A stretch of DNA of 13,974 nt from Symbiodinium natans (GCA_905221605.1 CAJNDS010000920.1:37501-51474); one strand, 5' to 3'. Positions 1-7,508 are shown, counted from the stretch's first letter. The notes: generated by a model from the sequence alone, not told the origin. Made by a program: numbers and translations.

Positions 1-49
1 TCCCGTCTCCTCTCTTATCCTTGACCTACGTCTTGGAGGGGCTAGGAGA

Positions 50-150
50 AATGGGGCACGGGATGGGGAGGAGCAAGCGGGAGGAGAATGAAGAGGAGAA
101 GAGACAGGAAGGGGAGAGCGGGCGAGAGAGAGGGAGAGAGACTTTGAGAA
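50..150. repeat. Purine-rich low-complexity tract
   Basis: The + strand is dominated by G and A in GGGGAGG, GAGGAGAA and GAGAGAG patterns, ending just before an A-rich stretch (ACGATAAAAAAACG). It resembles a shorter, less expanded version of the purine block at 752-1010, which is likewise followed by an ACGAT/A-rich sequence. No gene is visible here. The following sequence (about 150-590) includes a pyrimidine-rich run near 264-300 and is otherwise unremarkable. Confidence 0.6.
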
Positions 151-588
151 TGATACGATAAAAAAACGCAACAAGCGAAAATGAATGGTGGACAGAAAGG
201 GAGTGGAGAAAGGGACGGTCTGAGTCTTTGGGGTCACTCTGAAAACAGCTTGGAGAGGACAGCTGCTTCTCTCTCCTTTTTTCTGTTTCTCTCTCTCTTG
301 CTCCGCGTCTGTCGTTTCTGTCAGTGATTTACACTCCTTTTCAATATCCGCCAGGGCCTGCAGTTTTCGCAGGGGGCTGCACCGAGGGGTTCCCTAAAAG
401 GGCCTCCCAGGGGTTTGAGAGAAGATGGGACTGTGAGGAAGGCCCTGTCCTCCCATTTCCAAGAAGAGAACATTCATTTGCGTCGCTTTTATTATATTAT
501 TATTCTCTTCACAGTGTTCTTTCATCCTCGGTTTCGTTCATTTAATATTTAATTTCACGCGATCGCTTATTTCATGCGCTCACTTGAA

Positions 589-604
589 AATTTAATATTA
601 AATT
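589..604. repeat. 16-bp perfect AT palindrome
   Basis: AATTTAATATTAAATT reads identically on both strands. It lies in an AT-rich patch (about 485-625) with related pieces such as TTTAATATTTAAT at 540-553. It could extrude as a small cruciform, but it may be no more than AT-rich sequence bias. Confidence 0.5.
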
Positions 605-623
605 CTCTTCATATTATATTATT

Positions 624-723
624 CCTCTCTTGTCAGTACCTTCACTCTTCCTTCTCATCCTTGACGTTCTGCTTCCATTTCCCTCTTGAAGGAGAACTCC
701 TGCTCCTCTCTTGTCAGTACCTT
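624..723 (+). repeat. 19-bp direct repeat pair (624-642, 705-723)
   Basis: CCTCTCTTGTCAGTACCTT occurs identically at 624-642 and 705-723, an offset of 81 bp. The sequence between the copies is pyrimidine-rich and not otherwise repeated. This looks like a short local duplication; no function is suggested. Confidence 0.75.
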
Positions 724-751
724 TGTTCTTTCATTCACTGTTGAATGGCGC

Positions 752-914
752 GTAAAAAAAACGGGAGGAGCGGGGAGGAAAGAGGAAAGAGCAAGAAGGA
801 AGCGGGGAAGAGAAAGGAAGGAAGGAAGGAAGGCAGGAAGGAAGGAAGGAAGGAAGGAGGGAGAGAGGGTCAGAAAGAGAGAGAGAGGAAAAAAAAAAAG
901 ACAGGAAAGAGAGA

Positions 915-986
<72 letters not shown>

Positions 987-1010
987 AAGAGAAAGAGAGG
1001 GAGAGAGAAA
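752..1010. repeat. GGAA and GA microsatellite, purine-rich
   Basis: This compound microsatellite starts with irregular GGGAGGAG/AAAGAGG purines, passes into a (GGAA)n block at roughly 814-860, then an A-run (about 889-899) and a (GA)n block interspersed with GAAA. Positions 903-1010 are an uninterrupted 108-nt run of purines. The open frames on both strands (Arg/Glu/Lys-rich one way, Ser/Leu-rich the other) are products of the repeat and not genes. Confidence 0.95.
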
Positions 1011-1340
1011 CGATGAATAAAAGAAACACGCCGACCTATTTAACGTGTTTTGATTCTTTTAGAGGCTCCATAATGTAAACATTTTGAATATTTCAATTCA
1101 GCTGTTTATTTGTTATTTGGAAGGCTCAAGATATCAACATTTCGTAGAACACTTTAACTGAACGATGTAAACGGTTTCAGTTATGACATTACTTCAAACT
1201 GTTCAGTTTAGCGTGGAGACCTAAGACATCAAACAATGATATTTTTTACATCATGATATTCCTGCAGCCTGTTAAATATTTCAAACGATTGAAAAGTAAG
1301 AATTCAACAAAGTTAACGAACGCTTTTGTTTTGCAAACCT
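1011..1340. other. AT-rich, apparently single-copy spacer
   Basis: This is non-repetitive AT-rich sequence between the purine microsatellite and the first minisatellite. I see no open reading frame of useful length, RNA gene or strong inverted repeat in it. Confidence 0.6.
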
Positions 1341-1540
1341 TCATGTGCCATCATTTTTAACGAAGGTCCGATTTGAAGCCTGATATGTCCTCAACATGTC
1401 AAAAGCGAAAAGCGTTTTTCCCTCAACCTGGTGCGCCTGTAACGTCAAACGTCAGTTTTTCTGTAAACCCTAGTGTGTCCTCAACCTCAACAACGAAAGG
1501 GTTCTTGTACACCTTGGTGTGCCCTCATCCTCAAAAACAG
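1341..1540. repeat. Degenerate ~41-46-bp tandem repeat, left flank
   Basis: Roughly four diverged units recur, recognisable by a T-rich start (GTTTTTCTGTAAACCCT), a middle like GTGTGTCCTCAACC, and an A-rich end (CAACAACGAAAG). Examples start near 1456 and 1499. The same family reappears at 2850-2975, beyond the 40-bp array, so the array appears to sit inside an older, decayed tandem domain. Confidence 0.6.
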
Positions 1541-2768
1541 CCTTAAGACCAACAAGTTTTTGACCCCTCGAGGGGCCCAGCCTTAAGAAAAAAAAACTGT
1601 TTGACCCCTCGAGGGGCCCAGCCTTAAAACCCAGAACGTTTTGACCCATCGAAGGGCCCAGCCTTAAGACCAACAACTGTTTGACCCATCGAGGGCCCCA
1701 GCCTAAGACCAAAAACTTTCCGTAAGACCAAATACTCTTTGACGCCTTGGGGGGGCCCAGCCTTAAGACCCCGAACGTTTTGACCCTTGGAGGGGCCCAG
1801 CCGTAAGACCAAGAACTTTTTGACCCCTCGAGGGGCCCAGCCTTAAGACCAAGAACGCTTTGACCCCTCGAAGGGCCCACCCTTAAGACCAAAAACTTTT
1901 TGACCCCTCGAGGGGCCCAGCCTGAAGACCAAAAACTTTTTGACCACTCGAGGGGCCCAGTCCTAAGACCCCAGGGGCCCAGCCTTAAGACCAACAACTT
2001 TTTGCCTTAAGACCAAATACTCTTGACCTCTCGAGGCTCTAGGGGCCGAGCCTTAAGACGAAGAAGTTGTTTGACCCCTCGAGGGGCCCAGCCTTAAGAC
2101 CAAAAACTGTTTGACCCCTCGAGAAGCCCAGCCTTAAAACCCAGAACGCTTTCACCCCTCGAAGGGCCCAGCCTTAAGACCAACAACTGTTTGGCCCCTC
2201 GATGGGGCCCAGCCTTAAGACCAAGAACTTTTGGACCCCTCGAGGGGCCCAGCCTTAAGACCAAGAACTTTCGACCTCTCGAAAGGCGCAGCCTTAAAAC
2301 CCAGAACGCTTTGACCCCTCGAAGGGCCCAGCCTCAAGACCAACAACTTTTTGACCCCTCGAGGGGCCCAGCCTTAAAAACCAGAACGCTTTGACCCCTC
2401 GAGGGGCCCTGCCTTAAGACCCCAGGGGCCCAGCCTTAAGACCAAAAACTTGTTGCCTTAAGACCAAATACTCTTTGACCCCTCGAGGGGCCCAGCCTTA
2501 AGACGAAGAAGATGTTTGACCCCTCGAGGGTCCCAGCCTTAAGACCAAGAACGCTTTGACCCCTCGAGGGGCCCAGCCTTAAAACCCAGAACGCTTTGAC
2601 CCCTCGAAGGGCCCAGCCTTAAGACCAACAGCTGTTTGACCCCTCCAGAACCCAGCCTTAAGACCAAACATTTTTGACCCCTCGAGGGGCCCAGCCTTAA
2701 GACCAAGTACTTTTTGACCTCTCGAGGGGCCCAGCCTTCAGACCCAGAACGTTTTGACCCCTCGAAGA
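1541..2768 (+). repeat. 40-bp tandem array (minisatellite), ~33 units
   Basis: Units start CCTTAAGACC, continue through an A-rich/T-rich stretch (AAAAACTTTTTGA) and end with CCCCTCGAGGGGCCCAG. I count about 33 unit starts; most are 40-41 bp and a few are cut to about 20-22 bp (near 1702-1722, 1962-1983, 2411-2434). Each full unit carries three short palindromes: CTTAAG, CCCCTCGAGGGG and GGGCCC. Since 40 is not a multiple of three, reading frames rotate from unit to unit, yet the minus strand stays partly open in all frames, giving spurious peptides of the LRLGPSRGQ type. There are no unique spacers, so it is not a CRISPR array. Confidence 0.95.
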
Positions 2769-2849
2769 CTGGCAAGAGCAATAACTCAAACATTCCTATC
2801 GCAGACGTACGCTTGCACAATTTGCTTAAAACACCAAATTAATCACAAC

Positions 2850-2975
2850 GGAAAGGTTTTCTGTAAACCCTGGCGTGCCCGTTACTTTAAAGCGAAGTTT
2901 TTTGCAAACCCTAGCAAAGGTCATTGGTAAACCATAGGGTGCCCTCAACTTCAAAAACGAAAGATCCATTCAAGT
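2850..2975. repeat. Degenerate ~41-46-bp tandem repeat, right flank
   Basis: Two to three diverged units of the family seen at 1341-1540 occur here: TTTTCTGTAAACCCTGG, then TTTTTTGCAAACCCTAG, then GGTAAACCATAGGGTGCCC, ending in CTTCAAAAACGAAAG. The intervening 2769-2849 is short single-copy sequence. Confidence 0.55.
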
Positions 2976-3065
2976 ACTAAAAGCCGTAAAATCCTTAAAC
3001 TTTAGAAAATACTCAGCAGAGAAGAAGGCAAGGATTTTTCAATGATAAAAGGGGTCCCGGGGTCT
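2975..3065. repeat. Decayed fragment of the ~232-bp hairpin satellite
   Basis: AAAATCCTTAAACTTTAGAA here resembles the AAAATCCTTAAAGTTTTAGG motif of the satellite at 3850-6250. A following AAAAGGGGTCCCGGGGTCTC resembles its GC island. The fragment lies on the opposite side of the 3066-3815 array from the main satellite, which suggests that array lies within the satellite. Confidence 0.4.
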
Positions 3066-3815
3066 CAGGGTTTAGGGGGTAGCCACTTAGGCGCTTAGGA
3101 GCTTAGGAGCTTAGGGTTTAGGGTTTAGGGGTTAGTGTTTCGGCGCTCAGGAGCTGAAGAGGTTTAGGGTTTAGGGTTTAAGGGATTAGGGGGTAGGCGC
3201 CTAGGCGCTTAGGAGCTTAGGAGCCTAGGTTTTAGGGTTTAAGGTTTAAGGGTTTTGGGGGTAGGCGCTTAGGCGCTCAGGAGCTTAGGAGTTTATGGTT
3301 TAGGGTTGAGGGTTGAAGGGTTTAGGGGGGGCAGGCGCTTAGACGCTTAGGAGCTTAGGAGCTTAGGGTTTAGGGTTTAAGGGTTTAGGTTTTGAGGATT
3401 TAGGGGGTACGCGCTTCGGAGCTTACGCGCTTAGGAGCTTAAGGTTTTAGGGGGCAGGCGCCTAGGCGCTTAGGAGCTTAGGAGCTTAGGGTTTAGGGTG
3501 TAAGGTTTAAGGGTCTATGGGGTAGGCGCTTAGGCGCTGAGGAGCTTAAGAGCTTAGGAGTTTATGGTTTTGGTTTAGGGTAGTTTGAGGATTTAGGGGG
3601 TAGGCGCTTTGGAGCTTAGGCGCTTAGGAGCTTAGGAGCTTAGGGTTTAGGGTTTAAGGGTTTCGGGTTACAGGATTTAGGGGGTAGACGCTTAGGAGTT
3701 TAGGCGCTTAGGAGCTGAGGACCTTAGGAATTAGGGTTTGAGGGTTTCAGTTTGAGGGGTAGGCGCTTAGGCGCCCAGGCGCTTAGAAGCTTAGGAGCTT
3801 AGGGTTTAGGTTTTC
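3066..3815 (+). repeat. Telomere-derived ~70-bp tandem units
   Basis: About ten units, marked by a GGGGGTAGG-like core near 3075, 3190, 3257, 3328, 3403, 3451, 3519, 3596, 3679 and 3748, alternate two sub-motifs. One is the 7-mer TTTAGGG with TTTAAGG, TTGAGGG and TTTCGGG variants. The other is a run of 8-mers GGCGCTTA and GGAGCTTA, usually two to four per unit. The G-rich strand is always +. This is not a functional telomere end but an internal, diversified array of telomere-like sequence. Confidence 0.9.
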
Positions 3816-4100
3816 CTTAAATTCCTAAATTAGATGATTAAACTTCTTTGGGCGGCTCTTTTTTAAATCTTTTGGATTCCTTAAATTCCTTAAAATCCTT
3901 AAAAACCCTTAAAGTTTTCCAAACACTTTAAGGATTTTAAGGATTTTAAAGGTTTTAAGGATTTTAAAAGATTTTAAAAGGTGGCCCGGTGCCCCTAGGC
4001 CTCCAGGACCCCTTTAAAATCTTTAAAATCCATAAAATTTTTGGAAAGGGATTTTCCAAAAACTTTAAGGATGTTAAGTATTTTGAAGTTAAATAATTTC

Positions 4101-4309
4101 GGGCCTCCAGAAGGTCGCGGCTCGATTTGGCCAAATTTTGCCGGGCAGGCTCCGGGCAAAATTTGGCCAAATCGGGTTGCTCTTCGTATGCGATGAGAAA
4201 TGCGCGGCCCGATTTGGCCAAATTTTGCCGGACAGGCTCCGGGCCAAATTTTGCCCGGAGCCTGCCCGGCAAAATTTGGCCAAATCGAGCCGCGCCTTTC
4301 TGGAGGCCC
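4101..4309. mobile_element. 209-bp foldback (MITE-like) element
   Basis: The left arm 4101-4168 and right arm 4242-4309 are 68-nt inverted repeats differing at only two positions; they begin GGGCCTCCAGAA on the left and end TCTGGAGGCCC on the right. The 73-bp spacer holds further inverted pieces: a 20-nt pair at 4157-4176 and 4208-4227 around GATTTGGCCAAATTTTG. Composition (GC-rich with GGCCAAAT motifs) differs sharply from the surrounding satellite, and its presence accounts for the one over-long satellite interval. It has no coding capacity, so any mobility would be non-autonomous. I found no clear target-site duplication, so a locally rearranged palindrome is an alternative. Confidence 0.6.
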
Positions 4310-5157
4310 ATTTAAAATCCTTAAAATCCTTAAAATTTTTGGAAATGGATTTTCCAAAAACTTTAAGGATTTTAAGGATTTTAAAGGTTTTAAAAAGGCT
4401 TAAAACCCTTAAATCCTTAAAGTTTTAGGAAATGATTTTTCCCCCCCCCAAAAACCTTAAGGTTTAAAGATGTAAAGGTTTAAAGATTTAATGTGGCCCG
4501 GGGCTCCTGGGCCTCCGGGACCCCTTTAAAATCTTTAAAATCCTTAAAATCCTTAAAATTTTTGGAAATGGATTTTCCAAAAACTTTAAGGACTTTAAGG
4601 ATTTTAAAGGTTTTAAAAAGGCCTTAAAACCCTTAAAACCCTTAAAGTTTTAGGAAATGGATTTTCCAAAAACTTTAAGGATTTTAAGGATTTTACAGGT
4701 TTTAAAGATTTTAAAAGGTGGCCCGGGGCTCCTGGGCCTCCGGGACCCCTTTAAAATCTTTAAAGTCCTTAAAATCCTTAAAATCTTTAAAACTTTTGGA
4801 AATGGATTTTCCAAAAACTTTAAGGGTTTTAAGGATTTTAAAGGTTTTAAAAAGGCCTTAAAACCCTTAAAATCCTTAAAGTTTTAGGAAATGGATTTTC
4901 CAAAAACTTTAAGGATTTTAAAGATTTTAAAGGTTTTAAAGATTTTAAAAGGTGGCCCGGGGCTCCTGGGCCTCCGGGACCCTTTTAAAATCTTAAACTC
5001 CTTAAAATCTAAAATCACTTAAAATTTGTTGGAGTGGAATTTTTCCAAAAACTTGGAAGGATTTTAAGGATTTTAAAGGTTTAAAAAAAGGCCTTAAAAA
5101 CCCTTCAAATCTAACGTTTTAGAAGGATTTTCCACAAAACTTTAAGGGTTTAAAGAA

Positions 5158-5183
5158 TTTTTTTTGTTTTTTTTTTTTTTTTT
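5158..5183 (+). repeat. Poly-T run inside a satellite unit
   Basis: T8, one G, then T17 interrupts the satellite unit in front of the degenerate GC island at about 5209. It is probably replication slippage in a diverged copy. A shorter homopolymer, C9 at 4441-4449, marks another diverged unit. Confidence 0.85.
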
Positions 5184-6301
5184 AAAGGTTTTTTAAGAGT
5201 TTAAAGAGGTGGCCGGGGTCCTGGGCCTACGGGACCCTTTAAAATCTTATAAAATCCTTAAAATCCTTAAAATCTTTAAAACTTTTGGAAATGGATTTTC
5301 CAAAAACTTTAAGGATTTTAAGGATTTTAAAGGTTTTAAAAAGGCCTTAAAACCCTTAAAATCCTTAAAGTTTTAGGAAATGGATTTTCCAAAAACTTTA
5401 AGGATTTTAAAGATTTTAAAGGTTTTAACGATTTTAAAAGGTGGCCCGGGGGTCCTGGGCCTCCGGGACCCCTTTAAAATCTTTAAAATCCTTAAAATCC
5501 TTAAAATCCTTAAAAATTTTTGGAAGTGGATTTTCCAAAAACTTTAAGGATTTTAAGGATTTTAAAGGTTTTAAAAAGGCCTTAAAACCCTTAAAATCCT
5601 TAAAGTTTTAGGAAATGGATTTTCCAAAAACTTTAAGGGTTTTAAAGATTTTAAAGGTTTTAAAGATTTTAAAAGGTGGCCCGGGGCTCCTGGGCCTCCG
5701 GGACCCCTTTAAAATCTTTAAAATCCTTAAAATCCTTAAAATCCTTAAAAATTTTGGAAATGGATTTTCCAAAAACTTTAAGGATTTTAAGGATTTTAAA
5801 GGTTTTAAAAAGGCCTTAAAACCCTTAAAATCCTTAAAGTTTTAGGAAATGGATTTTCCAAAAACTTTAAGGATTTTAAGGATTTTAAAGGTTTTAAAAA
5901 GGCCTTAAAACCCTTAAAATCCTTAAAGTTTTAGGAAATGGATTTTCCAAAAACTTTAAGGGTTTTAAAGATTTTAAAGGCTTTAAAGATTTTAAAAGGT
6001 GGCCCGGGGCTCCTGGGCCTCCGGGACCCCCTTTAAAATCTTTAAAATCCTTAAAATCCTTAAAATTTTTGGAAATGGATTTTCCAAAAACTTTAAGGAT
6101 TTTAAGGATTTTAAAGGTTTTAAAAAGGCCTTAAAACCCTTAAAATCCTTAAAGTTTTAGGAAATGGATTTTCCAAAAACTTTAAGGGTTTTAAGGATTT
6201 TAAAGCCTTTTTAAAATCTTTAAAATCCTTAAAATCCTTAAAATCCTGAAAGTTAGTCAGGCAGAGAGCAAAGCCAAATAGAGCAGAAAGGTCCTACGTA
6301 C

Positions 6302-6315
6302 ATGTATATATACAT
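6302..6315. repeat. 14-bp TA-rich palindrome
   Basis: ATGTATATATACAT is self-complementary and is followed by more alternating TA/CA (to about 6322) and a T-run. It marks the boundary between the satellite and the next GC-rich array. Confidence 0.6.
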
Positions 6316-6369
6316 ATATACTTTTTTTGTTTATTTCTCTATCTATTTATTTTTTCAAACCCTAATGTC

Positions 6370-6715
6370 AAAATCTCAAGGGACCGCGTTGGGCAAGCAA
6401 GGGGTCTGGCCTTGTCCTGGCCCGCGCGCGGCCGCCCACGCCCTCCCCGACTGGCAGACTGGGTCGAACTCAAGGGGCCTTGTCTGCTCGGAGGCGGCCG
6501 TGTGGTCGAACTCACGGGGCCCCGTTGAGAGAGCAAGTGGTCTGGGGCAAAAACTCAAGGTGCCCCGTTGGGCAAACAAGGAGTCTGGCCTCCACGCAAG
6601 ACCTCCCCTGGTCAAACTCAGGAGGCCCCGTTGCGCAAGCAGGGGGGTCCGGATGGCAAAACCTCAAGAGGCCCTGTTGGGCAAGCAAGGGGTCTGGCCT
6701 TGTCCTGCCCGGATT
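6370..6715 (+). repeat. Degenerate ~35-40-bp GC-rich repeat, six copies
   Basis: A motif of the form CTCAAGGGGCCCCGTTGGGC followed by AAGCAAGGGGTCTGG recurs near 6374, 6469 (partial), 6510, 6554, 6616 and 6663, at uneven spacing of about 41-95 bp. The first and last copies are the most alike, sharing GGTCTGGCCTTGTCCTG downstream. Open frames on both strands (for instance 6302-6733 on +) follow the repeat and show no recognisable domain. Confidence 0.75.
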
Positions 6716-6790
6716 CCAAAACCGGAGCCGTAACTGGAACCCCCTTAATGGCTTTAGGGGGTGCAGGGTATAGGGCCTTGGTGCGTCTAA

Positions 6791-6819
6791 ACGGAAACTA
6801 ATGAACTTTCTGTTTCCGT
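6791..6819. repeat. Small hairpin, 8-bp perfect stem
   Basis: ACGGAAAC (6791-6798) is complementary to GTTTCCGT (6812-6819), with a 13-nt loop. It directly precedes a larger hairpin at 6822-6885. No function can be assigned. Confidence 0.55.
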
Positions 6820-6821
6820 AA

Positions 6822-6885
6822 TGTTATGGGATTCTTTGGGCGGGTGGGTATTTCTCGACCCACCCACCCATTGGATCCCATAACA
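6822..6885. repeat. Large hairpin, 28-nt arms, 8-nt loop
   Basis: The left arm 6822-6849 (starting TGTTATGGGAT, ending GGGTGGGT) and right arm 6858-6885 (starting ACCCACCC, ending ATCCCATAACA) pair at 24 of 28 positions. The outer 11 and inner 8 pairs are perfect. It could be a tiny MITE or the stem of a structured transcript. There is no T-run to suggest an RNA polymerase III terminator. The following 6886-7138 holds no feature I can support. Confidence 0.75.
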
Positions 6886-7138
6886 GTATGAACATGTTTG
6901 TTTCTCGTTTTAAGCTTGTCCACCCTGGCGCGGTTTGGCCACCGAATCGATTTTGCAAAACCCTTCAAAACACTAAGACGTCAAGAGGTCGCTGCAGGTG
7001 CTTCCCTGGCCTAATTGCAAGCACAGACTCGCGGATTGAGCTAGCCTCCATTCGCGACTGGATACCAAACTCCTGATTCAGACGCCAAAAACAAGCCCGG
7101 CACACTCAAGATTTCCAATCCTGCCGTCCCAGAGGGGG

Positions 7139-7218
7139 GTGCCCGGGGACAATGTCCCGCAGGTCTCTCGGGGCGTCCCGGGGGTCGCAGGATAATTGTG
7201 GACATTTGTCCCGGGCAC
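7139..7218. repeat. GC-rich inverted repeat with nested palindromes
   Basis: GTGCCCGGGGACAATGTCC (from 7139) is nearly complementary to GGACATTTGTCCCGGGCAC (ending 7218), differing by short indels. Further copies of CCCGGG and GGGAC lie between and after; TGTCCCG and CGGGACA around 7207-7224 form another small stem. The block leads directly into the 21-bp array. Confidence 0.55.
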
Positions 7219-7259
7219 GGGACAACCCGTCCCGTCCCGGGAAGGCCCCGGCGCTTGTG

Positions 7260-7400
7260 CGCGAATTGTTGGTGCCTGTCCGCGAATTGTTGGTGCTTGT
7301 CCGCGAATTGTTGGTGCTTGTCCGTGAACTGTTCCGTGAACTGTTGGTGCTTGTCTGCGAATTGCGGGCGCTTGTCCGCGAAATTTCGGTGGACATCCGC
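7260..7400 (+). repeat. 21-bp tandem array with open heptad frame
   Basis: Six units of 21 bp beginning CGCGAATTGTTGG (or a close variant) and one 12-bp unit are arranged 7260, 7281, 7302, 7323 (12 bp), 7335, 7356 and 7377. Because 21 = 7 codons, each frame encodes a heptad. On + (open 7152-7418, ATG to TAA, 88 codons) this is R-E-L-L-V-L-V. On - (open 7415-7041) it is a Gln/Phe/Asp/Lys/His-rich heptad. The short unit has lost 9 bp, which keeps frame, and unit changes CGC to CGT and TTG to CTG are synonymous on +. A real protein is possible, but evidence is too thin to call a gene. Confidence 0.8.
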
Positions 7401-7437
7401 GAAGCCATTAGCCATTAAATGTACATAGGTTAGAGAG

Positions 7438-7508
7438 GGCTTAGGGTTCAGGGTTCAGGGTTTTGGGTTTTGGGTTTTGGGTTTAGGGTTTAGGGTTTAG
7501 GGTTTAGT
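7438..7508 (+). repeat. Interstitial telomere-like block (TTTAGGG)
   Basis: The G-rich strand is +. It starts with TTCAGGG, passes through TTTTGGG repeats and ends in four or so TTTAGGG units. The variants are grouped by type, as expected from local slippage. Confidence 0.9.

Larger units (their letters stand above)
3850..6250. repeat. ~232-bp satellite of AT inverted repeats with GC islands
   Basis: Eight GC islands (GGTGGCCCGGGGCTCC and a CTCCGGGACCCC tail) start near 3980, 4492, 4718, 4951, 5208, 5440, 5675 and 5998. Spacings are about 226-257 bp, except 512 (foldback insertion) and 323 (an extra ~89-bp module). Between islands are strings of CCTTAAAAT and its complement ATTTTAAGG arranged as long inverted repeats around GGAAATGGATTTTCC. 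At 6041-6075/6081-6115 the arms are 35 nt with one mismatch and a 5-nt loop. The Lys/Leu/Phe-rich open frames here are repeat artefacts. Confidence 0.95.

Noticed and set aside
1470-1997. A 175-codon minus-strand open frame with a repeated LRLGPSRGQ-like peptide.
   Set aside because: It lies wholly within the 40-bp array. The unit is not a multiple of three, so the peptide shifts among frames, and indels between units are not frame-preserving.
1541-2768. CRISPR-like array of about 33 repeats.
   Set aside because: Repeats abut each other without unique spacers, no cas genes are present, and the context is eukaryotic.
4089-4428. Several overlapping open frames on both strands sharing an MAKFCRAGSGQNLA-type start.
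   Set aside because: The same peptide on both strands results from the foldback element's inverted arms and is not evidence of a gene.
4657-5845. Lys/Leu/Phe-rich open frames of 76 codons recurring at 4657 and 5615.
   Set aside because: They are translations of the hairpin satellite and recur only because the satellite does.
6302-6801. Overlapping 77-143-codon open frames on both strands.
   Set aside because: They follow the degenerate GC-rich repeat, overlap in several frames and carry no recognisable domain.
7041-7415. 124-codon minus-strand open frame with Gln/Phe/Ala/Asp/Lys/His heptads.
   Set aside because: It is the complement of the 21-bp array. Substitutions between units change its residues, whereas those in the + frame are largely silent, so this strand is the less likely coding one.
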